A stretch of DNA of 46,379 nucleotides from an uncultured Pelagibacteraceae bacterium (GTDB lineage: Bacteria > Pseudomonadota > Alphaproteobacteria > Pelagibacterales > Pelagibacteraceae). The translations under genes were made by a program, and so were the position numbers. The stretch is from the NCBI GenBank assembly GCA_902573835.1, contig CACGKZ010000007.1, forward strand, positions 1 through 46,379, read 5' to 3'. The notes below the pieces were generated by a model. The model saw only the letters and a program-made list of their open reading frames with translations, was not told the DNA's origin and ran no database searches. This document shows positions 9,533-16,788 of the stretch, piece after piece (positions within the stretch are counted from its first letter, which is position 1; the number at the start of each line of letters is the position of its first letter).

Positions 9533-10621
9533 ATGAATAAATTAACAAAACTATTGTTCTCAGTTTTTACTTCAGTAGCTATAGCTACATCAGCTTTTGC
9601 TGGTGAGTTTACAGTATCTGGTAGTGCTAAGGCAACTTACACTATTTTAAGTAACACTGGAACAGCAGGTACGCATGCAATTGGTAAAGGAATTGGTATA
9701 TCTAACGAATTCTCTTTAACAGCTTCAGGCGAACTTGATAACGGTATGACATGGTCATACGCACAAGATATCGACGGTGCTACAGTACAAGATGATGCAA
9801 ACATTTCATTAGGTACAGACTACGGTACTATCAAAATTTGTGTGTCTGAGTGTGGACTATCAACTAAATACGCATTCGATAACTCAGCTTACGGAATAGG
9901 TTCTGATAACGGTTATGGACACGGTTCAACATCATCAGGTGCAAGTGCAAACACTATGCAATATGGTTCGAACATCAGTGGCTACAACAACATTCAGTAC
10001 CACTTACCAGCTGACATGTTACCATACTCAACTACTTTCAAAGTTGGTATTACACCAGGTGGTGCAGGTGGAAGTGCAAACGCTTCATCTCACTCAGTAA
10101 ATGGTGATGTTAATGGTGAAATGACTCAATACGCTGTTACAACACAGCCAATTGATGGTTTAACATTATCAGCATCTTACTATGACTTCGGTCAAATGGG
10201 TAAAGCTGACGGCAGACAGAAAAAAGAAGGTGGTTCATTAGCAGGTAACTTCTCAATGGGTCAATTCTCAGTAGGATATGGTGAAACAAGATTTGCACCA
10301 GCTCAACAAATGGGCGGAAGCGCTGCAACTGACAAAACTGACTACTATGCTAACAAAGGTTACAGTATAGGTTTCGCAGTTAACGACAACTTATCAGTAT
10401 CTTTCACACAGGAAGAGTCTGAAAAGAACGTTAAGCAGAAAGCCCAAGCTACTGACGCAATAACTAGATCAGACGTAACAATGGAAATCCAAACGATTGA
10501 CGTTGCTTACACTGTAGGTGGTGCGACATTCTCAGTATCTTCTTCAGAAGGTACGAATGACTCGTACACATCAGGTGATGACACTAACGAGCACATCTTC
10601 GCTATGTCATTAGCGTTCTAA
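9533..10621 (+). CDS. Outer-membrane porin
   Basis: This 362-residue beta-barrel protein has a clear signal peptide (cleavage after SAFA, residue 23). It has alternating amphipathic strands rich in Gly, Ser, Thr and Tyr, and a C-terminal Phe (AMSLAF), the barrel-insertion signal. It resembles the Gram-negative trimeric porin type that lets small solutes cross the outer membrane. Codon use differs sharply from its neighbours, with many AAC, GAC, TTC and TAC codons, and the Shine-Dalgarno AAAGGAG is strong. Both suggest very high expression. Two cysteines (103 and 107, in KICVSECG) are unusual for a porin. It is a single-gene unit with its own terminator. Confidence 0.88.
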   Translation: MNKLTKLLFSVFTSVAIATSAFAGEFTVSGSAKATYTILSNTGTAGTHAIGKGIGISNEFSLTASGELDNGMTWSYAQDIDGATVQDDANISLGTDYGTIKICVSECGLSTKYAFDNSAYGIGSDNGYGHGSTSSGASANTMQYGSNISGYNNIQYHLPADMLPYSTTFKVGITPGGAGGSANASSHSVNGDVNGEMTQYAVTTQPIDGLTLSASYYDFGQMGKADGRQKKEGGSLAGNFSMGQFSVGYGETRFAPAQQMGGSAATDKTDYYANKGYSIGFAVNDNLSVSFTQEESEKNVKQKAQATDAITRSDVTMEIQTIDVAYTVGGATFSVSSSEGTNDSYTSGDDTNEHIFAMSLAF

Positions 10622-10640
10622 TTTAGTTAATTAGAAAAAT

Positions 10641-11216
10641 TTAAAAAAGCCGGTTAATTAATTTAGCCGGCTTTTTTTTTATGGCAGATAAACAAGCAAA
10701 AGATTTAGATAAAACAGTATTTAATTTAGATAAATTTTTGACATTAATACCACCTAAGGGAACTAATTCAGCTTTAGATCTAAGAGAGATAATATTAAAT
10801 TTCTGAATACCTAAATGTCCATTTTTATATGGGTAATTAGTTTTGAAAAGTCTCGAAAATATTACAACTTTACAACCTTGTTTAATTTTTAGATCAAGCT
10901 CTTTTTGATTATGAGCAGAGCCAATGACTTTAAAACCTTTTTTAGAATAAATATTAGTATGTAAACTTTTGTTATGAGCTGATATATACAATCCATCAGC
11001 ATTTATTTTAGATAATAGTTTCGTATCATTTGCGACAAAAAAATTTACACCATTTTTCTTACAATTTTTTCTATAAGCTTTCAGTTCTTCAATACTTTCA
11101 ATAGTTTTTTTATTTCTATAAATAATATTAAATTTATTCTTAATTTTAATTAAATTTAAATTTAATTCACTAGTATTTTCTATGAATAAGTAGTATTTTT
11201 TTTTTAACATCAACAT
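10641..11216 (-). CDS. Thiamine-phosphate synthase/TenI-like TIM-barrel protein
   Basis: This 191-residue protein has the layout of the ThiE/TenI barrel. The patterns are ADGLYIS (normally DGVHLG), KVIGSAHNQKE (normally IGVSTH), VVIFSRLFKTNYPY, LGIQKFN and LVPLGGI near the C-terminus. The pyrophosphate-binding T-x-TK motif of true ThiE is not evident, so it may be a TenI-type relative rather than a working thiamine-phosphate synthase. I chose the ATG at 11216; a longer frame to 11252 would run into yggS. That ATG directly abuts the ATG of the divergent yggS. ATG at 11210 is a second option. The last codons encode the shared terminator hairpin. Confidence 0.65.
   Translation of the reverse strand: MLMLKKKYYLFIENTSELNLNLIKIKNKFNIIYRNKKTIESIEELKAYRKNCKKNGVNFFVANDTKLLSKINADGLYISAHNKSLHTNIYSKKGFKVIGSAHNQKELDLKIKQGCKVVIFSRLFKTNYPYKNGHLGIQKFNIISLRSKAELVPLGGINVKNLSKLNTVLSKSFACLSAIKKKPAKLINRLF
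10643..10680. terminator. Bidirectional rho-independent terminator after the porin
   Basis: The stem AAAAAAGCCGG (10643-10653) pairs with CCGGCTTTTTT (10667-10677) around a 13-base loop and is followed by a T run to 10680. The A run on the other side makes it work on both strands. It lies inside the last codons of the convergent TenI-like gene. Confidence 0.88.
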
Positions 11217-11864
11217 ATGAACATAATAACCAATTTTGAGAAAATAAAACAAGAAATTAAAAATAATTTACCTCAGAGTGAAGTTGAAGTTATCGCTGTA
11301 AGCAAAACTTTCTCAATAGAGCATATTATGCCGTTAATTGAATATGGTCATAAACACTTCGGAGAAAACAAAGTCCAAGAAGCTGAAAGTAAATGGAAAG
11401 AATTAAAAAAATCAAACAGCAATTTAAATTTACACATGATAGGAAGATTACAATCGAACAAAGCAAAAAAAGCAGTAGAATTATTTGACTTTATACATTC
11501 TCTTGATAGTGAAAAGTTAGCTAATGAACTAAGTAAAAGGCAAAAGGAAAAGGGAAAAAATTTAGGTTATTATATTCAAATAAATTTAGGATCTGAAGAA
11601 CAAAAAGGTGGCTTAGAAATAAATGAATTAAAAAACTTTAATGATTATTGTGTAAATAAACTAAATTTGTCAGTTCTTGGGTTAATGGCAATACCACCGA
11701 ATGATAAAAATCCAGAAAAACATTTCAAAAGAATATCCGAATTAAATAAACAATTTAATTTTCGAAATCTCAGCATTGGTATGTCCAATGACTATTTGCA
11801 AGCCATAAAATATGGAGCTTCTCATGTTAGAATTGGTAGTGCTATTTTTGGATCTAGAAGCTAG
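11217..11864 (+). CDS. yggS: YggS/PLPBP family pyridoxal-phosphate homeostasis protein
   Basis: This 215-residue protein has an alanine-racemase-like barrel fold. Family motifs are present: EVIAVSKTFS with the PLP lysine at about residue 29, HFGENKVQEAESKW, LHMIGRLQSNKAKKAV, LGLMAIPP, LSIGMSNDYLQAIKYGASHVRIGSAIFG. Members buffer free PLP and are not known to catalyse a reaction. The start at 11217 gives the normal N-terminus. No Shine-Dalgarno is visible, and no bases separate it from the divergent TenI-like start, which suggests a leaderless or very short transcript. Its stop overlaps the convergent L,D-transpeptidase by four bases. Confidence 0.93.
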   Translation: MNIITNFEKIKQEIKNNLPQSEVEVIAVSKTFSIEHIMPLIEYGHKHFGENKVQEAESKWKELKKSNSNLNLHMIGRLQSNKAKKAVELFDFIHSLDSEKLANELSKRQKEKGKNLGYYIQINLGSEEQKGGLEINELKNFNDYCVNKLNLSVLGLMAIPPNDKNPEKHFKRISELNKQFNFRNLSIGMSNDYLQAIKYGASHVRIGSAIFGSRS

Positions 11865-12352
11865 AAAATCTTTAAAAAAGTTTTTTTATTTATTATCGAC
11901 AATAAGTATTTGAGGTCTTTTTTCGATAACGCTATACAGCCTAAAGTAGGTCTGTAATTCTTTCTTGCAACGTGTAAAAATATGGCGCTTCCTTTTCTTT
12001 TCTTAATAGGATTAAAATTATAATTAATGATAACAATTATATCGTAAATATTTTCTTTTATATGTAATTTCTCAGCACTACCTTTAAAAGGAAGTTTTAC
12101 AAATTTATTATAGGACTTTGACCTTGTATCATCACACCAGCCATAATTCTTTTTAATTGGAATTACCTTTAGTTTTGACAGTATCTTTTTAACCCTATCT
12201 TTTCTGTAAAAAATGTACTCAAGTTTAAATCTTCCTCTGGGTGTACTTTTATCCCCTTCAACTTTTCTGCTTACAATTCCTCTTTTACCGATAGCACATT
12301 TTGCTTTATAGTCTTTGAAGTATATATATTTATTTTTTAATATTACATCCAT
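11861..12352 (-). CDS. L,D-transpeptidase (YkuD) family protein
   Basis: The 163-residue catalytic domain has the YkuD signature near the C-terminus: FLHVAR (His127), then PTLGCIAL with the catalytic Cys139. The N-terminal part (GKRGIVSRKVEGDKSTPRGRF) is typical of the COG3786-like branch. In the family these enzymes form 3-3 cross-links or attach proteins to peptidoglycan. No convincing signal peptide is seen from this start; the longer frame to 12421 adds a short hydrophobic stretch but would overlap the divergent gene by about 70 bases. The chosen ATG (12352-12350) overlaps the ATG of the winged-helix gene by two bases (CATG). Confidence 0.82.
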   Translation of the reverse strand: MDVILKNKYIYFKDYKAKCAIGKRGIVSRKVEGDKSTPRGRFKLEYIFYRKDRVKKILSKLKVIPIKKNYGWCDDTRSKSYNKFVKLPFKGSAEKLHIKENIYDIIVIINYNFNPIKKRKGSAIFLHVARKNYRPTLGCIALSKKDLKYLLSIINKKTFLKIF

Positions 12353-12992
12353 GGCTGATAAAAAAAATAACATTTTAGCATTTGGAAATAAAGAATTTAA
12401 TAATTCATTGAATGAAATCAAAGAATATCTTAGTTTTAATTTAATAACTTTAGATAGTTTTAAAGACTATAATTCATCAGAAAGTTATCAGGGAATAATT
12501 ATTCACGAAGATGCGTTTAATGACAAAGATTTAAAAAATTTTATTAAAAGTCAAAACGTTAACAAAATAATTTTTCATTATTCAAAAAAAATTGAAGGTT
12601 TTGAAAATATTGAAAAATTAAATCTACCAGCATCTTTTGATCAAATTAATAAGATTGTTATAAACAATATAGTAAAAAAAAAATTCAAAACAAATTCATC
12701 TTTAGAAATAAATGATTATAAATTAGATAAAAACTTAAGACAATTGATCAAAAACTCTGTCTGTTTAGATTTAACAGAAAAAGAAATAGAACTTATAGAG
12801 TTACTTAAAAATAAATCTTATATTAAAAAGAGGCAAATCCTCTCTATTATATGGAAATATTCAGATGATGCAGATACACATACTGTAGAAACTCATATTT
12901 ATAGATTAAGAAAAAAAATTAAAAATATTTTTCAAGATGATGCATTCATTAAAAGTTCAAAAAAGGATATACGATTTGAAAAAGAGAAATAA
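12351..12992 (+). CDS. OmpR-type winged-helix regulator with degenerate receiver-like N-terminus
   Basis: This is a 213-residue protein. Residues about 138-203 form an OmpR/PhoB-type winged helix (LDLTEKEIELIELL, then the recognition region DTHTVETHIYRLRKKI). The N-terminal 110 residues have receiver-like length and strand pattern. The usual phosphorylated Asp after strand 3 is not in place (IIIHEDAF), and the Lys-Pro after strand 5 reads LP. It is therefore probably not controlled by classic phosphorylation. No histidine kinase gene is nearby. The ATG at 12351 overlaps the divergent transpeptidase start; a longer frame from 12315 is less likely. The 3' end overlaps arfA. Confidence 0.72.
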   Translation: MADKKNNILAFGNKEFNNSLNEIKEYLSFNLITLDSFKDYNSSESYQGIIIHEDAFNDKDLKNFIKSQNVNKIIFHYSKKIEGFENIEKLNLPASFDQINKIVINNIVKKKFKTNSSLEINDYKLDKNLRQLIKNSVCLDLTEKEIELIELLKNKSYIKKRQILSIIWKYSDDADTHTVETHIYRLRKKIKNIFQDDAFIKSSKKDIRFEKEK

Positions 12993-13104
12993 ATTTGCCA
13001 AAGATTTAATGACTCCGAAATATCGAATAAGAATTGTAAAACCAAAAAAAGGCAAAGGTAGCTTTAGGAGAAAAAGAAATAAAAAAAATTTAGAATTAAA
13101 TTAA
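12976..13104 (+). CDS. arfA: Alternative ribosome-rescue factor ArfA (42 residues)
   Basis: This short gene begins at TTG 12976, inside the end of the regulator gene. The 42-residue product is very basic. Its core (TPKYRIRIVKPKKGKGSF plus RRKRN) lines up with the ArfA core of Escherichia coli, which reads DPLFRQRVEKNKKGKGSY. ArfA binds ribosomes stalled on mRNA without a stop codon and recruits RF2. ATG at 13009 is an alternative start but would leave out the helix RNKFAKDL. The long hydrophobic tail of E. coli ArfA is absent. The stop lies five bases before the convergent kinase gene. The assignment rests on motif recognition. Confidence 0.8.
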   Translation: MKKRNKFAKDLMTPKYRIRIVKPKKGKGSFRRKRNKKNLELN

Positions 13105-13109
13105 AAAAA

Positions 13110-14036
13110 TTACAATCTTGCACCAACTTGTTGGATTATTTTTGAAGATAGTTCAGTGCCTTTTTCTAAACTTTCTTTTAAAGATAGTTTATTAATATAT
13201 CCATGCAAAAACCCAGCAGCAAATAAATCACCTGCACCAGTCAAGTCTTTAATTTTTAAATCTTTCTTTGCATCACATTTTATAAATTGGTCATTTTGGA
13301 TTGCAACAGCACCATTCTCACCTCGAGTTATCACAACTAACTTTTTTATCTTTTTTGCAAAAACAATTACATCTTCAAAACTTTTTGCTCCAGTTAAAGT
13401 CATAATTTCTTGTTCGTTAGCAAAAGTTATGTTTAGTTTATTTTGAACTAAATCTAAAAAATAATCTTTATGTCTTTCAACACAAAATAAATCAGATAGA
13501 GACATGGCCGATTGTTTAGAACAACTGATAGCTTTATTAAAAGCTTTTTGAGGATCCCCTTTATCCCACAAATATCCTTCAAGGAAAGTCATTTCACTTC
13601 TTTTTATTATTTTTTCATCAATATCATTTTCATTTATCTTTCCAGCAGTGCCTAAAAAAGTACACATGGTTCTCTCTGAGTCTGGGGTAATCAAAATTAA
13701 ACATGTACCTGTTGGTATTTTTTCTGACTTAATATTATAGTGAAATTGAACCTTTTCTTTTTTAAGCCCTTCAAAATATTTTTTTCCTAAGTCATCATCA
13801 TTAACTTTCCCGATAAATCCAACTTCATTACCCAGCTGAGAAAGACCGACAACGGAGTTAGCCACCGAACCCCCGGATATTGTTTTTTCAATTTTTAAAT
13901 TATCAAGAAGATTTTTAAATTCTTTTTCATCTACCAACTTCATTGTACTTTTAGTAAGTCTATTTTTATCAAGGAAGTTGTCGTCTACTTTACAAATTAC
14001 ATCAACGATTGCATTTCCAATACCTAAAATTTTCAT
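13110..14036 (-). CDS. PfkB-family sugar/adenosine kinase
   Basis: This 308-residue ribokinase-like protein has GIGNAIVDV at the N-terminus and GGSVANSVVGLSQLG (PfkB signature 1 region). Signature 2, DLTGAGDLFAAGFLHGY, is near the C-terminus with the catalytic Asp in GAGD. Closest in pattern to alphaproteobacterial adenosine kinases annotated next to housekeeping genes, but substrate cannot be told from sequence. I prefer the ATG at 14036, one base after the nth stop, over a start at 14054 that would overlap nth. It is last in the dapB-nth-kinase block. Confidence 0.85.
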   Translation of the reverse strand: MKILGIGNAIVDVICKVDDNFLDKNRLTKSTMKLVDEKEFKNLLDNLKIEKTISGGSVANSVVGLSQLGNEVGFIGKVNDDDLGKKYFEGLKKEKVQFHYNIKSEKIPTGTCLILITPDSERTMCTFLGTAGKINENDIDEKIIKRSEMTFLEGYLWDKGDPQKAFNKAISCSKQSAMSLSDLFCVERHKDYFLDLVQNKLNITFANEQEIMTLTGAKSFEDVIVFAKKIKKLVVITRGENGAVAIQNDQFIKCDAKKDLKIKDLTGAGDLFAAGFLHGYINKLSLKESLEKGTELSSKIIQQVGARL

Positions 14037-14037
14037 A

Positions 14038-14691
14038 TCAAGCTTTCTTTGCAATAAATTTCTTTTTTCTATTTGGGTAACAGCTTTTACAAATTTTGCA
14101 AGTCAAACCAAAGCAATCTCTAGCCTTACAATATTCTCTACCATACCATATAATTTGAAGATGAAGTTTATTCCAATTTTTCTTAGGGAATAAAGTTTTT
14201 AAATCTTTTTCAGTTTGTATAACATTTTTACCATTAGTTAATCCCCACCTTTGAGCTAGCCGATGAATATGAGTGTCTACAGGAAATGCTGGGTAACCAA
14301 AACCCTGGGACATGACAACACTCGCAGTTTTATGCCCTACACCAGGAAGCTGTTCAAGTTCTTCATAAGTATTTGGTACTTTACCTTTATATTTATCAAC
14401 TAAAGTTTTTGAGAGATAATAAATACTTTTAGCTTTAACCCTAAAAATTCCAATTTTTTTAATTAATCGTTCTATTTTTTTTCTTCCTAATTTTACAAAA
14501 TGTTTTGGTTGATTATATTTAGGATAAATATTTTTAGTCACATTATTAACATTTAAATCAGTGCATTGTGCTGAAAGTAAAACAGAAACAAGTAGTGTAA
14601 AAGTGTTTTTATAATTAAGGGGTATAGGTACCTTAGGATAGATATTGTTTAAAATTTTTTGAATAATTCTAGATTTATTTGTCTTGTTCAC
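14038..14691 (-). CDS. nth: Endonuclease III (base-excision repair glycosylase/AP lyase)
   Basis: This 217-residue HhH-GPD glycosylase removes oxidised pyrimidines and cuts the abasic site. The helix-hairpin-helix reads ELEQLPGVGHKTA with the catalytic Lys121. The catalytic Asp139 is in FPVDTHIHRL. The C-terminal iron-sulfur cysteines are present but oddly spaced: Cys188, 193, 198, 201 and 204. The classic spacing is C-x6-C-x2-C-x5-C. It overlaps dapB by four bases. Confidence 0.95.
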   Translation of the reverse strand: MNKTNKSRIIQKILNNIYPKVPIPLNYKNTFTLLVSVLLSAQCTDLNVNNVTKNIYPKYNQPKHFVKLGRKKIERLIKKIGIFRVKAKSIYYLSKTLVDKYKGKVPNTYEELEQLPGVGHKTASVVMSQGFGYPAFPVDTHIHRLAQRWGLTNGKNVIQTEKDLKTLFPKKNWNKLHLQIIWYGREYCKARDCFGLTCKICKSCYPNRKKKFIAKKA

Positions 14692-15464
14692 TTAAAGTTC
14701 AACAGATCTCTCATCGAATATAGACCTGGTTTTTTTTTCATTAACCACTTGGATGCAGCTAATGCGCCCTCAGAATATAAAGCTCTGTCAAAAGACTCAT
14801 GATTTAAAGTTATAATTTCTTTGCCACTTGAAAAACTTACTTCATGTTCTCCAATAACATTACCCTTTCGAATCGAATTAAAATTAATCTTTTTTCCATA
14901 CGGAAAAGTTTTTTTATTTAAATATTTCTTTCCTATCAAACTATAAAAATTTTTATTTTTCCCATTAGCTATACCTCTTCCTAACATTAAAGCTGTTCCA
15001 GATGGATGATCTTTTTTATGTTTGTGATGAACCTCATATACTTTGCTTAGAAAATTATTATTTAAAGATTTTGAGGCAATTTCTGTTAAATACGTCAAGA
15101 GGTTTACACCTAAACTCATATTACCAGCTTTTAAAATTGGTATTTTTTTTGAGAATTTTTTTATTAAATTCTCCTCTTTTTTTGAAAAGCCGGTAGTTCC
15201 GATCACTACCCTTTTTTTAAGTCTTGAAGCAATTTTTAAAACTTGCAAAGTGCATTTTGGAACTGTGAAGTCTACAATTATACTTGCTTTTTTAAAAGCA
15301 TTAACAGTATTCAGTTCAACTTTTACACCAGAAATTTTTTTTGCAACAATTTTACTTTCTGTTAAAGTTACTATTTTAAAATCTTTGTTATTTTTTGAAG
15401 ACTTAATGAGTTGTTGTCCCATTCTTCCTAGACAACCAGTTATAGCTAAATTGATTTTTTTCAT
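14688..15464 (-). CDS. dapB: 4-hydroxy-tetrahydrodipicolinate reductase (DapB)
   Basis: This 258-residue enzyme carries out the NAD(P)H-dependent step of lysine and diaminopimelate synthesis, which feeds peptidoglycan. The nucleotide motif is GCLGRMG at 10-16. VDFTVP and GTTGF mark the Rossmann domain. The catalytic EVHHKHKKDHPSGTA segment carries His146, His147 and Lys150. The length is typical. Its ATG shares one base with the stop of the small membrane-protein gene (TAATG) and its end overlaps nth, so the three are probably translated as one unit. Confidence 0.96.
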   Translation of the reverse strand: MKKINLAITGCLGRMGQQLIKSSKNNKDFKIVTLTESKIVAKKISGVKVELNTVNAFKKASIIVDFTVPKCTLQVLKIASRLKKRVVIGTTGFSKKEENLIKKFSKKIPILKAGNMSLGVNLLTYLTEIASKSLNNNFLSKVYEVHHKHKKDHPSGTALMLGRGIANGKNKNFYSLIGKKYLNKKTFPYGKKINFNSIRKGNVIGEHEVSFSSGKEIITLNHESFDRALYSEGALAASKWLMKKKPGLYSMRDLLNFK

Positions 15465-15631
15465 TATATAAATAGATTAATAATTACAACAATAATCAAC
15501 ACAATTATAGTCCAAATAAAAAAATTTTGAGTTAATTGCTTCCGTTTTCTGTTGGTATTTAAAAATGACGGAAGAACTAAAAATAATACTGCAATAAGAA
15601 AGATAGCAGACATAATTTCTTGCATAGCCAT
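15464..15631 (-). CDS. Small two-helix membrane protein, 55 residues, function unknown
   Basis: On the minus strand an ATG at 15631 opens 55 codons ending at 15464. The product has a hydrophobic helix at about residues 6-24 (IMSAIFLIAVLFLVLPSF), a basic loop (NTNRKRKQ), and a second helix at about 36-54 (NFFIWTIIVLIIVVIINLF). The positive loop would face the cytoplasm, giving a helical hairpin. Its stop overlaps the dapB ATG by one base and the dnaJ stop is six bases upstream. It thus exactly fills the gap between two genes, which argues that it is real. I do not recognise a family. Confidence 0.7.
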   Translation of the reverse strand: MAMQEIMSAIFLIAVLFLVLPSFLNTNRKRKQLTQNFFIWTIIVLIIVVIINLFI

Positions 15632-15637
15632 AAATAA

Positions 15638-16765
15638 TTAAGAATTTTTCCAGAATTTTTTTGCTTTTTCAAAAAAGTTTTTTATAATTGGACTAGTTTT
15701 TTCTGACTCTATTTTCCGAAATTCCTCTAGAAGCTCTTTTTGTTTAGAATTTAAACTTGAAGGAACTTCAGTGACAACTTTTATGTAAAGGTCGCCGTAA
15801 CCACTGCCTCTTAGCATTGGCATACCTTTACCTCTAAGTCTTAATTGCTTTCCATGTTGAGTTCCAGCAGGAATTTTGATTTTTGCTTTCCCGCCATCAA
15901 TAGAGGGTACTTCTACAGCAGTACCTAATGCAGCATCAGCAAATGTTATAGGTAACTCGAAATACAAATGTTCATCTGATCTCTTAAAAATACTGTGATT
16001 ATCAACTGAAATAAACAAATATAAATCCCCAGCGGATCCACCTTTGCTTCCCGCTTCCCCTTTGCCAGAGACTCTTATTCTAGTTCCATCATCAACACCT
16101 TTTGGAATCTTTACTGAAACACTCTCATTACTTTGAACTTTACCAATGCCACCACATTGTTTACAGGGATTACTAATTTTCTCTCCATATCCACTACATT
16201 CTGGACAAGTTTGTTGAATTGTAAAAAAACCTTGATTTGATCTTACTTTACCTCTCCCATTACAAAATTTACATGTAATGAGTTTTGAACCAGGTTCAGA
16301 TCCTTGACCAGTACATCTCGAACACTTTTTAGAAGTTGTGTAATTTACCTTTTTATTCAAGCCCGAGTATGCTTCCTCCATGCTTATAGTGACATCATAT
16401 CTTAAATCATTACCTCTATTAGACGATCTTCTTCCGGATCTTTTACCACTACTAAATATATCGTCGCCAAAGAAATCTTCAAAAATATCAGAAAAAGAAG
16501 ATCCAAAATCAAAATTACCAAACCCTTGATTTCCTCCACTTTCAAAAGCTGCATGCCCAAATTGATCGTAATTATTTTTTCTCTTTTCATCAGAAAGCAC
16601 ATGATAGGCTTCGCTCGCTTCCTTAAATTTATCTTCAGATGCTTTATCGCCTTTAGTTTTATCTGGATGATATTTTAATGCTAATTTACGATAGGCTTTT
16701 TTAATTTCATCCTTAGAAGCGGATTTAGATACACCTAAGATTTCATAATAATCTCTTTTTGCCAC
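15638..16765 (-). CDS. dnaJ: Chaperone DnaJ
   Basis: This 375-residue Hsp40 co-chaperone delivers substrates to DnaK and triggers its ATPase. The J domain has HPD at residues 33-35. A Gly/Phe-rich linker follows, then four zinc-binding CxxCxGxG-type repeats ([32 protein letters not shown]). The C-terminal substrate-binding domains are complete. The start is GTG at 16765, supported by a strong Shine-Dalgarno (AAGGAG) on the minus strand about ten bases upstream. It lies 23 bases after dnaK. Confidence 0.97.
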   Translation of the reverse strand: MAKRDYYEILGVSKSASKDEIKKAYRKLALKYHPDKTKGDKASEDKFKEASEAYHVLSDEKRKNNYDQFGHAAFESGGNQGFGNFDFGSSFSDIFEDFFGDDIFSSGKRSGRRSSNRGNDLRYDVTISMEEAYSGLNKKVNYTTSKKCSRCTGQGSEPGSKLITCKFCNGRGKVRSNQGFFTIQQTCPECSGYGEKISNPCKQCGGIGKVQSNESVSVKIPKGVDDGTRIRVSGKGEAGSKGGSAGDLYLFISVDNHSIFKRSDEHLYFELPITFADAALGTAVEVPSIDGGKAKIKIPAGTQHGKQLRLRGKGMPMLRGSGYGDLYIKVVTEVPSSLNSKQKELLEEFRKIESEKTSPIIKNFFEKAKKFWKNS

Positions 16766-16788
16766 AAGAAATTGCTCCTTTTTTTATC

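Noticed and set aside
9961-9975. GGTTCGA resembling a tRNA T-loop
   Set aside because: It is inside the porin gene and no acceptor, D or anticodon stem can be built around it.
15043-15471. A 142-codon open frame antisense to dapB
   Set aside because: dapB has all catalytic motifs on the other strand; the antisense product shows no family pattern.
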